Below are positions 23,870 through 45,900 of a stretch of 64,000 nucleotides of DNA, one piece after another (position 1 is the first letter of the stretch; every line of letters begins with the position of its first letter). The notes below the pieces were generated by a model. The model saw only the letters and a program-made list of their open reading frames with translations, searched no databases and was not told the origin of the DNA. Source of the DNA: Odontesthes bonariensis (taxonomy: Eukaryota > Chordata > Actinopteri > Atheriniformes > Atherinopsidae); contig NC_134509.1 of assembly GCF_027942865.1 (NCBI RefSeq), positions 24,052,697 through 24,116,696 of the forward strand, written 5' to 3'. The position numbers and the translations under genes are program-made.

Positions 23870-25618
23870 CAATACTCACCCCATACAGTGTTACAGACTT
23901 TGAAGTGCTTTTTCTCTATGACACACATTGACATGCAGATGGACGCATCAGAGGCAATGTTGGGGAAGCTGATCCATTGTCTTTCCGATTGGCAGGCGAC
24001 CTCTCTTCCAGCTCTGAAATCCTCAAATGTATTTATTTGGTTTTATCACACACTGTAATGAATGAGAGGTCCCACCATGTTTTGGCTAAATAGACTGAGT
24101 CGTGGAGGACAGGGCAGAAAAAGCTTTTTCATACATACTAACTTTTATTACCAGTGTTCCTACATGAGATAACCGTTTCTAAAACCCATTTCATTTTACT
24201 AATAAAGTCAAATTTCCTTTGCTGTGTGAACAACTTACAAGGTGCTAGATTTACAACCTTGTTCATGAGTTAATTTGGGTTTAATCAAAGCATTTTGATT
24301 ATTAATCAATACAGGAAAATGAGTGCTGAGAGCAGTGAAGAGGGAACCAGACAAAAAAAACAAAAAAAAACCAAACTAAAACGATCAGAGAAAAATGCAC
24401 AAACTGAAAGAAAGTGCAGAGTTGGGTTAAAACTACCTTTGGATTTGCAGAGGTGGGACTCATTTATCAGTAGAAAATAATTTGGTTGATTTGTGATTGA
24501 TAAATATTGATAACAGCAGCTCTAAAGATGTGTTTTGCTTGAAAAAAGCAGCAACAGAACACAGCAACAACTATATTAATTGAATATGTTTTAATTATAA
24601 TCTATCATTAAATATTACATACAAATTATACAGTGCATTGTCATAATAGATTTCATGTCATAGATCAGATCAGTACAGCAGGAGGTTACTTCTTTGTTTA
24701 CTCGGGTCCACCCAGGAGCCAGAAAATGAACAGAAATCAACATGGCCAAAAAAAGAAAAAACGGTAGCTGGTGGGAGCCTCCTCTGCTTAGTTTCAGATG
24801 CAGAGGTTTTTGTCTTCTGAACCCACGACAAAAAAACTCTTCTATGGGCGAAGACAAAATTTGGTGAACTACTCATACGTTTTTTATTTTAAAAGCTTTG
24901 ACCAAAAGTACCTCAGGCTTTGCAGTTTATTCACAAATGACTTGTAGATCCTAATCTTTAGAAGGGCAATGAATAACGTGAAACCAGTTCACATGGCTTG
25001 TGTTCGATGTGCGACGACATACATGCCACTCAGGGCTCACTTCCTAAATTTGTAACACGAAACCAGAATAAACACTTCTCACAAAATGCTGATCTGGTGG
25101 CACTGCTTTCACCAGCCTGTTGTTTTTTTTTACTGTGTGAGGGAATATGCATGTGAGTATTAAAAAAGGCAAAGAGGTGTGACAAAAGAAAACAAAATAA
25201 AACAAAATATGGAATGCAAACCCCCGCCCATCGTTAAACAAACATATGAGAGGCCTCTGACTGGCACGCATGTGTACGTGAATGAACAATATGCACCCAG
25301 GGGTGCACAGAAATGTCATCCCACCGATATCCCTCTCAGGAGAGCACAGAATCTTCATCACCTAAATTTATCAATCATATTCACACAAGGCACAGAAGCA
25401 AACAGGGAGGATATGCTGTGAAATCCTTCCTCTTTTAGCCTCATCTCTGCACCCACTAACTCGCCCTCTGTACCAAAATATCCATGAGGAGGGGAGATGG
25501 GGTGAGGATCATTTCCAGGACAAAAACCTGTGCTCTCAGATTCTGTCTTCTCCTCTATTCGCACACAGATGCTCCAGCTTCCTGCTGTTTCTCGCCTTCT
25601 GCTTCGCTGCTCCTCTTC
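23870..25618. other. 3' flank and probable 3' UTR of pi4k2a
   Basis: No exon is recognised. A minus-strand AATAAA (24931-24926), about 690 bases after the pi4k2a stop, could be its polyadenylation signal. A small open frame at 24295-24480 is lysine-rich by chance of A-rich sequence. Confidence 0.4.
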
Positions 25619-34150
<8,532 letters not shown>

Positions 34151-34489
34151 ACACAAAACAGCTTTTGATAAACATTTTGAGTTTATAGGGAGTACATTAT
34201 GAAACTGAAGACATTTTATTTATCATCAGATGGCAGAGGGGTAAATCTAGTCCATTTATTCTCATCCAATTTACATGTTCTAGAAAGCTATATCAAGCAG
34301 CACATTACACGGAGCACATACATTTAGAAAAATCCAAGGCAGGAATTTCACGACTTTGGCCTTGTGCCCTTGGAAATTATATCTGCCATAAGGCCACAGT
34401 GGCCTTGATGCTCTCTCTGACTAAGTTTTGCGGTTTAGCAGTCTGCCTCTTTTCTGACACGGCTTCAATGATCAATCTGGCATCTGGTG

Positions 34490-34648
34490 GAGAAAAAAAA
34501 AATCAGCGGTGCGCTTGATTCGAGCCTGGAATACACCGCTCGGACGGTCTATGATGACAGTTGACATCAGTCTATCTCCGCCCACCCCCTCACGCGTCCG
34601 TGTGCGTAGCCAGCTGATTCTCCGCTCAAGAAAAGGCTGAGGTGAGGT
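34490..34648 (+). other. CpG-rich exon-like segment of unknown identity
   Basis: A GC- and CpG-rich island containing CCGCTCGGACGG and CCCCTCACGCGTCCGTGTGC ends at a possible plus-strand donor (GAG|GTAAGG near 34644). It could be a noncoding first exon divergent from pi4k2a. No open frame or downstream exon was identified. Confidence 0.25.
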
Positions 34649-34702
34649 AAGGTTTTGTGATGATCCTGTTTGCCGTTAAGTTTTTCATTTGTCCAGCTTT
34701 AA

Positions 34703-36160
34703 CCCTTTGATGCGCAACATATGCACACCCCCTCTAATGCACAACATGGGTCAAAAATGACCCGCATTCATTTCCAAGGTAATTTCATGCTGGCTGAGTT
34801 TCTCTTTGTTCTATCTTTTGAAATCAATTTAATTTATGATTGAATATTCCAAGTATTCTTTAAATATCTTGTTTTTGATCACCACTGATCATTATTTTCA
34901 TTTTTACTTTCATACTTTATAAGCAAAAGTAGTTTTTATATTATTATCGAATTTACACACATGGGTCAAAAATGACCCATTCATCCAAGTGTGACATAAA
35001 ATAAAGTAACTTAATACTATTTAATTCTTTTCAAGTAGTTACTTTAGTAGTGAGTGGGGCCAAACAATTATTTAGTATTTGCAACATGTTTGTAATTTTT
35101 TCACACGTAGGCCTACATACTGTCAGGTTATTGGGGTGGCAAAGCAGGTGGACCCGAATGCAGACACTGCAGGCTGAGGGACTTTGAACAAAGCATCTTT
35201 AATATAACCAAAAAGGGTTATAGGCAAGATCCAAAAACAGAAAATGGAAGAACAAGGCAAATAGGGAAAACATGACTATGACTATGACTTTTGACTATGA
35301 CGACTACAATACAAATACAACTACCAGACAAAGACCAGAACGGCAAGACTTACTTTGGAAGACTAATGACGCAACAACAAAATAAATAACTTAAATACAA
35401 AGGAGAAGAAGAACAGGTGAAGAGAGGGAGGAGAAGCTCAGGTGAGGGGAGTGAGCAGAACATGGATTGGTGGGGAAAACACTAGCAGGCAGGGATGAAC
35501 AAACAATACAACAAGACAGAGGTGTGAGCAATCAAAAACAAGCAGGAAAAAGACAAAGACAGTAAGTGAATTTGGAACAGAACACAAGAGGACAACCACT
35601 ACAAAAATAAAACAGGAACTAAATAACAGAACCAAGACAGGAAATAACACATGATAACAGATAACACATAACACATAACCCTACCCTAACCCTAACTAAA
35701 ATAGAATATGTCAACAGCTAGCTAATAATAATTATTTGTAACTTTCTGACAATGTACTCACTCTCAAGGTAACCTAAACTTAATCATCATATAATGTAAT
35801 GTAATGTTATCTTTCACTACTGTCATCACGAAATCTCTAAAGTAATAATTGAAAAACAAAACTTAGTGTACTTAGATGTCTGATGGGAGCTGTGCTGAGC
35901 TGTGAAATGGTAAATGCATGCGGGTCCTGTCTGACCCATGTGTGTAAACTAGATGTAGAAATACCAAAGCTGTGCTTCTTCATAAAATAAGAGAGGAAAA
36001 TAAAAATAAAGATTTGTGCTGAACAAAAACAAGATATTTACTGCATACTTGGAATAGAAAATGATTAATTTATTTCAGAGATATATCATAGAAACCCTCA
36101 GCCATACATGAAGTAACATAGAAAATGAATGCGGGTCATTTTTGACCCATGTTGCGCATT
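34703..36160. mobile_element. piggyBac-like nonautonomous element, with a second element inside
   Basis: TTAA precedes CCCTTTGATGCGCAACAT at the left. The block CAACATGGGTCAAAAATGAC (34743-34762) with its CCGCATTCATTT continuation recurs inverted at 36124-36160. A second, subterminal inverted pair (TTTACACACATGGGTCA) sits at about 34953 and 35932. The TTAA and CCCTTT end suggest piggyBac. There is no transposase frame. The right end lacks the last ten bases, where truncated MITE sequence begins. The middle (35119-35690) is occupied by an unrelated element. Confidence 0.65.
35119..35690. mobile_element. TGTCAGG-type nonautonomous element, copy 1
   Basis: It begins TGTCAGG, then GGTGGACCCGAATGCAGAC and a CTTTAATATAACC segment. 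The same order (GGTGGACxCxxATGCxGAC then TTTATT) is seen inverted at 43131 and in diverged form at 39108. No coding frame is present. The right end is uncertain. The family is not named here. Confidence 0.5.
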
Positions 36161-36983
36161 ATTGGATACTGTTTTTCCTAGATTGTACGTTCTAGAGGCC
36201 ACTAAAACTTTTCATATTTGTGTCAAAACTTTTAATTAATTGGTTGCAATGGGGGTCCATCCATCCATCCATCCATTATCTTCCGCTGGTCCGGGGATCG
36301 GGTCGCGGGGGCAGCAGCTTGAGCAAAGAGACCCAGACGTCCCTGTCCCCGGCCACTTCCTCCAGCTCTTCTGGGGGGACCCCGAGGCGTTCCCAGGCCA
36401 GCCGAGAGACATAGTCTCTCCAACGTGTCCTGGGTCTTCCCCGGGGCCTCCTCCCAGTGGGACGGGCCCGGAACACCTCACCGGGGAGGCGTCCAGGAGG
36501 CATTCTCACCAGATGCCCGAGCCACCTCATCTGACTCCTCTCGATGCGGAGGAGCAGCGGTTCTACTCCGAGCCCCTCCCGGATGACCGAGCTTCTCACC
36601 CTATCTCTAAGGGAGAGCCCAGACACCCTGCGGAGGAAACTCATTTCGGCCGCTTGTATTCGCGATCTCGTTCTTTCGGTCACTACCCACAGCTCGTGAC
36701 CATAGGTGAGGGTAGGAACATAGATTGACCGGTAAATCGAGAGCTTCGCCTTCTGGCTCAGCTCCTTCTTCACCACGACGGGCCGGTGCAGAGCCCGCAT
36801 CACTGCAGACGCCGCACCGATCCGCCTGTCAATCTCCTGCTCCATTCGTCCCTCACTCGTGAACAAGACCCCGAGATACTTGAACTCCTCCACTTGGGGA
36901 AGGATCTCAATGGGGGTGTGAAGAGTATTTCAAGCAATATGTAAAAAAATGTTCCAGAAAAAGATCCCCTACCCCGCCTTTAA
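36161..36983 (-). mobile_element. MITE copy 1, truncated and split by Rex3
   Basis: The segments 36161-36256 and 36918-36983 together match, inverted, the first 160 bases of the MITE at 37754-38304. The terminal word here reads GATCCCCTACCCCGCCTTTAA. The copy ends abruptly at the piggyBac-like element on its left, so most of its body is gone. Confidence 0.8.
36257..36907 (-). mobile_element. Rex3/RTE LINE, 5'-truncated, with target duplication
   Basis: The minus-strand frame 36893-36276 encodes the C-terminal part of an RTE-type reverse transcriptase polyprotein (MRWLGHLVRMPPGRLPGEVF, then GRRPRGRPRTRWRDYVSRLA). The 3' end is a (CCAT)n tail at 36257-36275. The ten bases CAATGGGGGT flank both sides (36247-36256 and 36908-36917) as a target-site duplication. 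The frame is open for 205 codons, which suggests a fairly young insertion. The endonuclease and catalytic reverse transcriptase core are missing. Confidence 0.92.
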
Positions 36984-37109
36984 TTACTCTCCAAGTTGAG
37001 ATGATTTCAAACAGTAAATATTTTCAATTATCACACAAGCACATCCTTCAGGTTTAGTAAATCCAGTGATCAAACTTTAATTTTAATGTGTAATAATACA
37101 CACGTTTAC

Positions 37110-37336
37110 TTAAAGGGATATGCCACCCCCAGGCCAAATTAAGTGTGTCCCCGCATTCCCGAGACATAAATAAGTGTGTGGGAGCGTTTTCCTGGCGACC
37201 CAGGCATTGTCCCAATCCCACAGCACTGACCACTGCTTGGTTGCGGGTAATACATACATGCTAGCGTCGCCAGCGTCGCCAATCGAAATATTTCGCCCAA
37301 CGTGAATTAATTTACTTGATGTACCTTCTAATTACT
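37110..37336 (+). repeat. Dispersed repeat, copy A (inverted partner at 50433)
   Basis: It starts TTAAAGGGATATGCCACCCC and runs through GGAGCGTTTTCCTGGCGACC to CGAAATATTTCGCCCAACGT. The inverted copy at 50433-50649 differs at only about six bases plus one 10-base duplication (GCGTCGCCA repeated here). The element probably extends right of 37336, but that part has no partner in the window. The TTAAAGGG end suggests a DNA transposon derivative. Confidence 0.85.
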
Positions 37337-37753
37337 GTGTGAGTGGTGTACTTTCACATCGAGTGCAAATGACTGTGTAAATCTACACGGAAGGTTTGGT
37401 TTGCTCATGTCGGTTTGGGAACTAGTTTCCGGTGCGGAAAACACAGCCGAAGCACACTCCCCGCTACGTCATTGGGAATCCCCACCCCCGACTTCCTCAA
37501 ACAAAACAGCGTGAAGCAGCCAGGGGGGGGGGGTTCCCAATGACAATGCAAATACTTTTATATCTATATAGATGCTCATTACTTACATATTTACATCTAT
37601 TTTGACAAAAACTTGGAAATTTGCTTTTACTGCAACTTAAAAATGTGATCAAGCTTCTATGTTAAATTAAAAAAAAAAAAAAAACAACAACTTAGAGCTC
37701 AGACAGAATCAGATCCTAAATAAGAGTAGTTTTTTAAAGCAAGAAGTCAATTC

Positions 37754-38304
37754 TTAAAGGTTGGGTAGGGGATCTTTTTCTGGAACATTTTTTTACATAT
37801 TGCTTGAAATACTCTTCACACCCCCATTGCAACCAATTAATTAAAAGCTTTGACACAAATATGAAAAGTTTTAGTGGCCTCTAGAACGTACAATCTAGGA
37901 AAAACAGTATCCAATCATTGTGAACGGACCGTTCACAATGATTGGATACTGATGCCGTCTATCAAACTGCAATCTGCTCCTCCCTCCCCCTCCCCCTCCT
38001 TCCCCCTGTGCGCGTACCCTGCTCCGTGAACGAAGCTTGGCAGGAAGCTAAACTAGAGCCAGCTTGGCTAGCACCTAGCATTATTAAACGTATAGTTAGC
38101 ATAAACTAAATACTAAATACGGCAACGATCGATGCTTGCTGTCAGAACAGCGCTCGTGCACCTTCGTGCTCGTGCGCGTTCATGTACTCTAGAGGCGTGC
38201 CTTCGGGGGAAAAGTGAAGAAAAGGGTTGGGACTTTTTACCTGTGTATTTTCAAAATGCAGCTTCGCTGGACTCAAAATCCAGGATCTCCTACCCTACCT
38301 TTAA
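37754..38304 (+). mobile_element. MITE copy 2, complete
   Basis: Ends TTAAAGGTTGGGTAGGGGAT (37754) and the inverted ATCTCCTACCCTACCTTTAA (38285-38304) bound 551 bases. The left 160 bases match copy 1. The interior includes a perfect 47-base palindrome (37905-37951) and a pyrimidine-rich CCCTCCCC tract. There is no coding frame. It retains the empty target site that Rex3 occupies in copy 1. Confidence 0.82.
37905..37951. repeat. 47-base near-perfect palindrome
   Basis: Two 23-base arms (CAGTATCCAATCATTGTGAA then CGG) surround a single central base at 37928. Copy 1 of the MITE breaks at the same CCAAT word, where the palindrome begins. Confidence 0.92.
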
Positions 38305-38399
38305 ACATAAAGCTATATAAAAACTTGATCTTATTAATAAATTAAGGTATGGTCCTAACGAGCTCTTAAAATGAGGTAGATATAACCTCAGATGAACAG

Positions 38400-39095
38400 C
38401 AACACATAATATACACTGCTTACATAGGAATTAATGGGGTAAGTAGCAGCCAGGTGCTGCGAATCAAATGTACTAGATCAACTGACCATCAGCAACTCAT
38501 TAAAAGCAGAAGTTTTTTTCCATCTGTTGCTCTGGAGCATTCAGGTGTGTAGTAACACAATGCCAAGGAGGAAAGACGTCAGCAATGATCATAGAGAAGC
38601 AACTGTTGCTGCCCATCAATCTGAGATGGGTTATAAGGCCATTTCAAAACAATTTGGAGTCCATCCTTCTACAGAGAGAAAAATTATTAACAAGTGGAAA
38701 ACATTCAGGACAGCTGTCAATCTTCTCAGGAGTGGACGTCCCAGCAAGTTCACCCCAAGGTCAAAACCCAAGAGCTACATCTCAGACTCTACAGGCCTCA
38801 GGTAGCATGTTAAATGTTAAAGTTCATGACGGCACAATTAGAAAAAGACTGAACAAGGATGGCTTGTTTTGAAGAGTTGCAGGAGAAAGCCTCTTCTCTC
38901 TAAAAAGAACATGGCTGCACAGCTTAGGTTTGTAAAGTTTAATCTGAACAAACCACAAGACTTCTGGAACAATGTCCTTTGGACAGAGCAGACCAAAGTG
39001 GAGATGTTTGCTCATAATGCACAGCAGCACGTTTGGAGAAAACCAAACACAGCATATCAGCATAAACACCTCATACCAGCTGTCAAGCACGGTGA
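38400..39095 (+). mobile_element. Tc1-like transposon, N-terminal two thirds
   Basis: The leader, with GGTGCTGCGAATCAAATG and AGCATTCAGGTGTGTAGTAA, precedes an ATG at 38560 that opens MPRRKDVSNDHREATVAAHQ and a helix-turn-helix (YKAISKQFGVHPST). Later frames give LNKPQDFWNNVLWTEQTKVE and KHLIPAVKH. Frame changes and stops separate the pieces, the third catalytic residue region is missing, and the sequence passes into another repeat at about 39095. Confidence 0.85.
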
Positions 39096-39731
39096 AGTGA
39101 TCCATGGTCAAAGAGATGGAGGTGAACCCAAAATCAGACTGGTGAACTAAAGAAGTCTTTATTAAATCAAACTAAGGGGGCTTTAGAACAGACATGACAA
39201 AAACTCCCAACTCCAAATGAACAAAAGTGAAGGATGAAGATGACGCAGGACTGGAAACCCATGAGGCTGAAACAACAGAATGCTGGCAAACATTGAGATA
39301 ATCAGAGAGTTATTTATATTCGGACGGTTGATGAGTAGAGTTATTAATGGGAAACAAGTGTGCATGGAGACCTGGGAACAAGGCCAACCCAACTGAGGAC
39401 CTCCAGAGATAATGACAGAAATAGAGGGAAAACTACACTAAACCAAACATCGAAAGTAACCAGAAACTAAACAGAACACAAACAGAATACAAACTCTTCT
39501 GGCAAAAAAAAGACTAAAACAGGAACACAAAGAATAAAGCTCGAACAAAATACCAAAACTTAAACAGGATCTGAACCAAAATATGGAACAGACTAAATGA
39601 AGCCACTAAGAATAACTAAAGCACAGCATAGAACAAAAAACAAAGCAATTATGATATTCAGATAATTGAAATGAACATAAAATGGGAAAGCAAGAGCCTA
39701 AACGGCCAAGATTCCTTCAGCACGATGTGAC
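39096..39731. mobile_element. TGTCAG-type nonautonomous element, copy 2
   Basis: GGAGGTGAACCCAAAATCAG, then AGTCTTTATTAAATCAAAC and a long A-rich, AAC-rich body, ends ACGATGTGACAG. Composition and order match copies at 35119 and 42356, diverged. It truncates the Tc1 copy on its left, so it probably inserted into it. Confidence 0.45.
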
Positions 39732-39799
39732 AGACTGATAACATCAAACAAAAAAACAGTAGGATAGGATGGGGTAAAAGTAGAAAAGTTATCGAGTAC

Positions 39800-40296
39800 A
39801 TTTACTTTCATTCAGACCCTGTGACTGATATTTCAGTATACAGTACGTGTACCGCCATGCTTAAATGCCTGTGGTGATTATCTATGATATTTTTAGGCAT
39901 TTTGACCGGTCTCTCCATGTGAAGCACCAAGGCCAGCCCGCAGGACGCACAGCTGCGGGGTGTGTGGACGTGCCGCTGTGCGCATCCTCCTGCCTCCCTC
40001 CTCCTCCGGCGCGTGCAGCTCTTCCTCTGATTGGTGGAAACCAGCAGAAAGAGAGGAAGGAAACTCGCTCCTAGACCTGTCAAAAACACGACCAGAGTAA
40101 CCAACTCTTCAATCCTCTCCCGCAACAGACTCCCCATCACTACAGAATATCAAAAATACCGCGCCCATTTCTTTATAGCCGTCTGTGCGGTTTCGGCGCA
40201 GTCAGGTCTAATCAGAAAGCGTCGCTGCCGCCTTCCTGGAAGAATCCCTCAGCTCAAAGTTACCGGAAATACAGCGCAGAGGGCATTAGTGTGAGG
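39800..40296 (+). promoter_or_regulatory. pgam1: pgam1 promoter and 5' UTR region
   Basis: This is a CpG-rich tract before the pgam1 ATG. GATTGG (an inverted CCAAT box) is at 40029 and GC-rich words occur around 39990-40020. No TATA box is evident near the ATG. This is consistent with a housekeeping glycolytic gene. Confidence 0.45.
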
Positions 40297-43656
<3,360 letters not shown>

Positions 43657-44129
43657 ACTTGTCCTTTGCCCGGAGGCTAGAGTACAGATCAATCATGTGC
43701 GGTTCTTTCATCAAGTTTAAAAAAAAAAAAAAAAAAAAAAAAAGGTTATTTAATGGATGTGTCATCACAGACTTGCACACACAGACACACAATGTGCACT
43801 TTATGAGTAGTACCCAGCTTTTACACAAACATGCAATCTGAAGTTTGATTTGATTGATCTCTCCTCTGTGATACACTGAAACAGGCATTTCATTATTAGA
43901 CTATGGAGTACTGTTTAAACACTGACCAAAATGAAAATTAGGGACCAGAGAACAGAAGCAAACGTAGGCTACCGATGCAGAGCTGTCCTAAGAATTCCTT
44001 CTCATTTACAATCCCTGTATGTGAAGCTCAGTGGGAACAGTATTAGTACAAAGTAACACTGGCTGCTGTTAAAAGGCAGGTTGATATGTCCTGCACTGCT
44101 GAATTTTGTTTGCTGTGGCATTGTGAGAA

Positions 44130-44139
44130 AATAAATAAA
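44130..44139 (+). promoter_or_regulatory. pgam1: pgam1 polyadenylation signals
   Basis: Two overlapping AATAAA words (44130-44135 and 44134-44139) lie 474 bases after the stop, followed by a TGTTGTGTG-rich stretch suited to a downstream element. Confidence 0.6.
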
Positions 44140-44144
44140 TGTTG

Positions 44145-44935
44145 TGTGACATTATTTGATGAAAGCTCTTTGTTCTTCTCTCAGCACAGTTGTCCTTTCT
44201 GTCTCACGAAGAATAAGCGATACAAGTAAAAATGTAGAATAACGATTAAAACAAAGTCAATCGCAAATACAGAGCATATTCATTTAAAAAGGAGTGGGAA
44301 TTTAACCCATTTTCAAAATAACTTGGTCACGTATAATTAATAAAAACAGAATTATTTGCAAATTATTTCAAATTTGTTTTGAACTGACAATAGTACAAAG
44401 ACAACTTGTCAAATGTCAAAACTTAAAGATTTTAGATATACTCTTCAATCTGATACCAACAACACACTTAAAGTCAGAACATGGTCAACAAAAGCCTGGA
44501 AAGTTAGTGTAATGCTTGCCTCACAGAACCGTCTGGGATGAGACCAGTGGAAAGTATTTGAAAAGAACAGTCACAAAGTAGACTCGGCTAAATCAAAACC
44601 TTTCCCAAAGTCAACTGGGGAAAGAGGGAAAACCTCTTTTCCACTAAGAAATGCTAACAAAATGCTCTTCACTGCTAATGTAAGTGATGCTATAGCAGTA
44701 TGTATGCAAATATCTTTGGAAGCCGCTTCTGTTCATCACATGAAGCTGCCAGTTTACTGACCAGCTCAAATCATTCTGCTTTAGCCTCAAAAATCTCATT
44801 TGAAGCCTGTCCAGTGAATTCTCTCATAGTCACTATTATCTTGTGAAATTCTTTAGAATCCAGCTGCCACTAAAGTCTGAAAACCAATACAGAAAGGCTA
44901 CCTTTTTAAGGACACTAAATGATCCTAGTACCACT
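44145..44935. other. Intergenic between pgam1 and exosc1, no gene recognised
   Basis: No coding, RNA or repeat family is recognised with confidence in this part. The right side leads into Tc1-like remnants. Confidence 0.4.
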
Positions 44936-45165
44936 TCAGAAAACCAGTGTCAGTGAACACAGTTTGTTGCTGCATCCTGTGAAAACACCATGAGTGGCTG
45001 AAGTTGGCAGGTGTTGGAGAGAAATATGTTGACATGTAGACATTTTTCCATAAGAGGCCTTGCAAGATGATACCAAAGCACACTCATGATGCAGGGGCCG
45101 TGTCTTTTCAAAGAATGGGTGCTAAACTGACCTGCCTGCAGTCCAAACCTCTCATTTAATAAAAA
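44936..45165 (+). mobile_element. Decayed Tc1-like transposon fragment
   Basis: The tract GGCCTTGCAAGATGATACCA through GGTGCTAAACTGACCTGCCT resembles the DD to LNWPACSPDL part of a Tc1-type transposase gene. It is heavily decayed and has no open frame. Confidence 0.5.
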
Positions 45166-45169
45166 AATT

Positions 45170-45600
45170 AAAAAAAACTGTCAAGAAGCCATTCTTAAGG
45201 AAGGGAAACAAAGAGAAAAGGTTCTGCTATGCCAAATGACACAAGAAGTGGACTGAAAATCTGTGGCAACAGGTCTTATGGAGGGATGAATCCTCCCCAG
45301 AGCCCGGACCTCAACATTATTGAAGCAGTGTGGGATCATCTTGACAGAGACAGAGAAGAGAAAGGCAGCCAACATCCAAAGCTTTGGGGTGTCCTTCAAG
45401 AAGCCTGGAGAGCTATTCCTGAAGACTCCTTAGAGAAATGACAGAAAGCTTGTCTAAGAGGGTTCAGGCTGTTTTGAAGAACAAAGGTGCTCAAACCTAA
45501 TACTCACTTTCAAGCTTGAACGTATCATTCAAACTCTGTTTTTTGCCATACATACTGTTTTATGTCTATATTTTCACATATCAATATTCAATAAATCTGC
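45170..45600 (+). mobile_element. Tc1-like deletion derivative, copy 2
   Basis: This copy is longer and better preserved than the one at 4500. In pieces it encodes WTENLWQQV, then PQSPDLNIIEAVWDHLDRD, a LWGVLQEAWRAIPED block and AVLKNKG. The interval that should hold the first two catalytic aspartates is deleted at the same join as in copy 1. Confidence 0.78.
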
Positions 45601-45631
45601 ATTTTTTGAATCAATGATTTTTGTGCAGCAC

Positions 45632-45694
<63 letters not shown>
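45632..45694. repeat. (CTAT)n microsatellite
   Basis: About fifteen CTAT units, directly 3' of the Tc1 derivative and about 90 bases before exosc1's upstream ATG. Confidence 0.95.
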
Positions 45695-45900
45695 CATTAA
45701 TAGGAGGGGAGGGGGGGGTAACTTGCAGTTGTAGCACACACTATATACTTTTAAATATCGTGTAAACTTCACGTGCTTCAACAATAATGGCGGAAGGACC
45801 CATCCCTCTTTTTCTTCCGGTCTCCTCAGACAAGCCAATCAGAATCGATTCTAGTCGTTCATCACAGCCAATGGGCTGGCTAACTTCTCTTCTGGAAAAC

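Noticed and set aside
24295-24480. Lysine-rich 61-codon frame MSAESSEEGTRQKKQKK
   Set aside because: A-rich sequence, no splice context and no family match.
35655-35695. CCCTAACCCTAA-like words, considered as an interstitial telomeric repeat
   Set aside because: Only a few imperfect units at the end of the TGTCAGG element; not a telomeric array.
36240-36728. 162-codon plus-strand frame
   Set aside because: It is antisense to the Rex3 frame and has no independent support.
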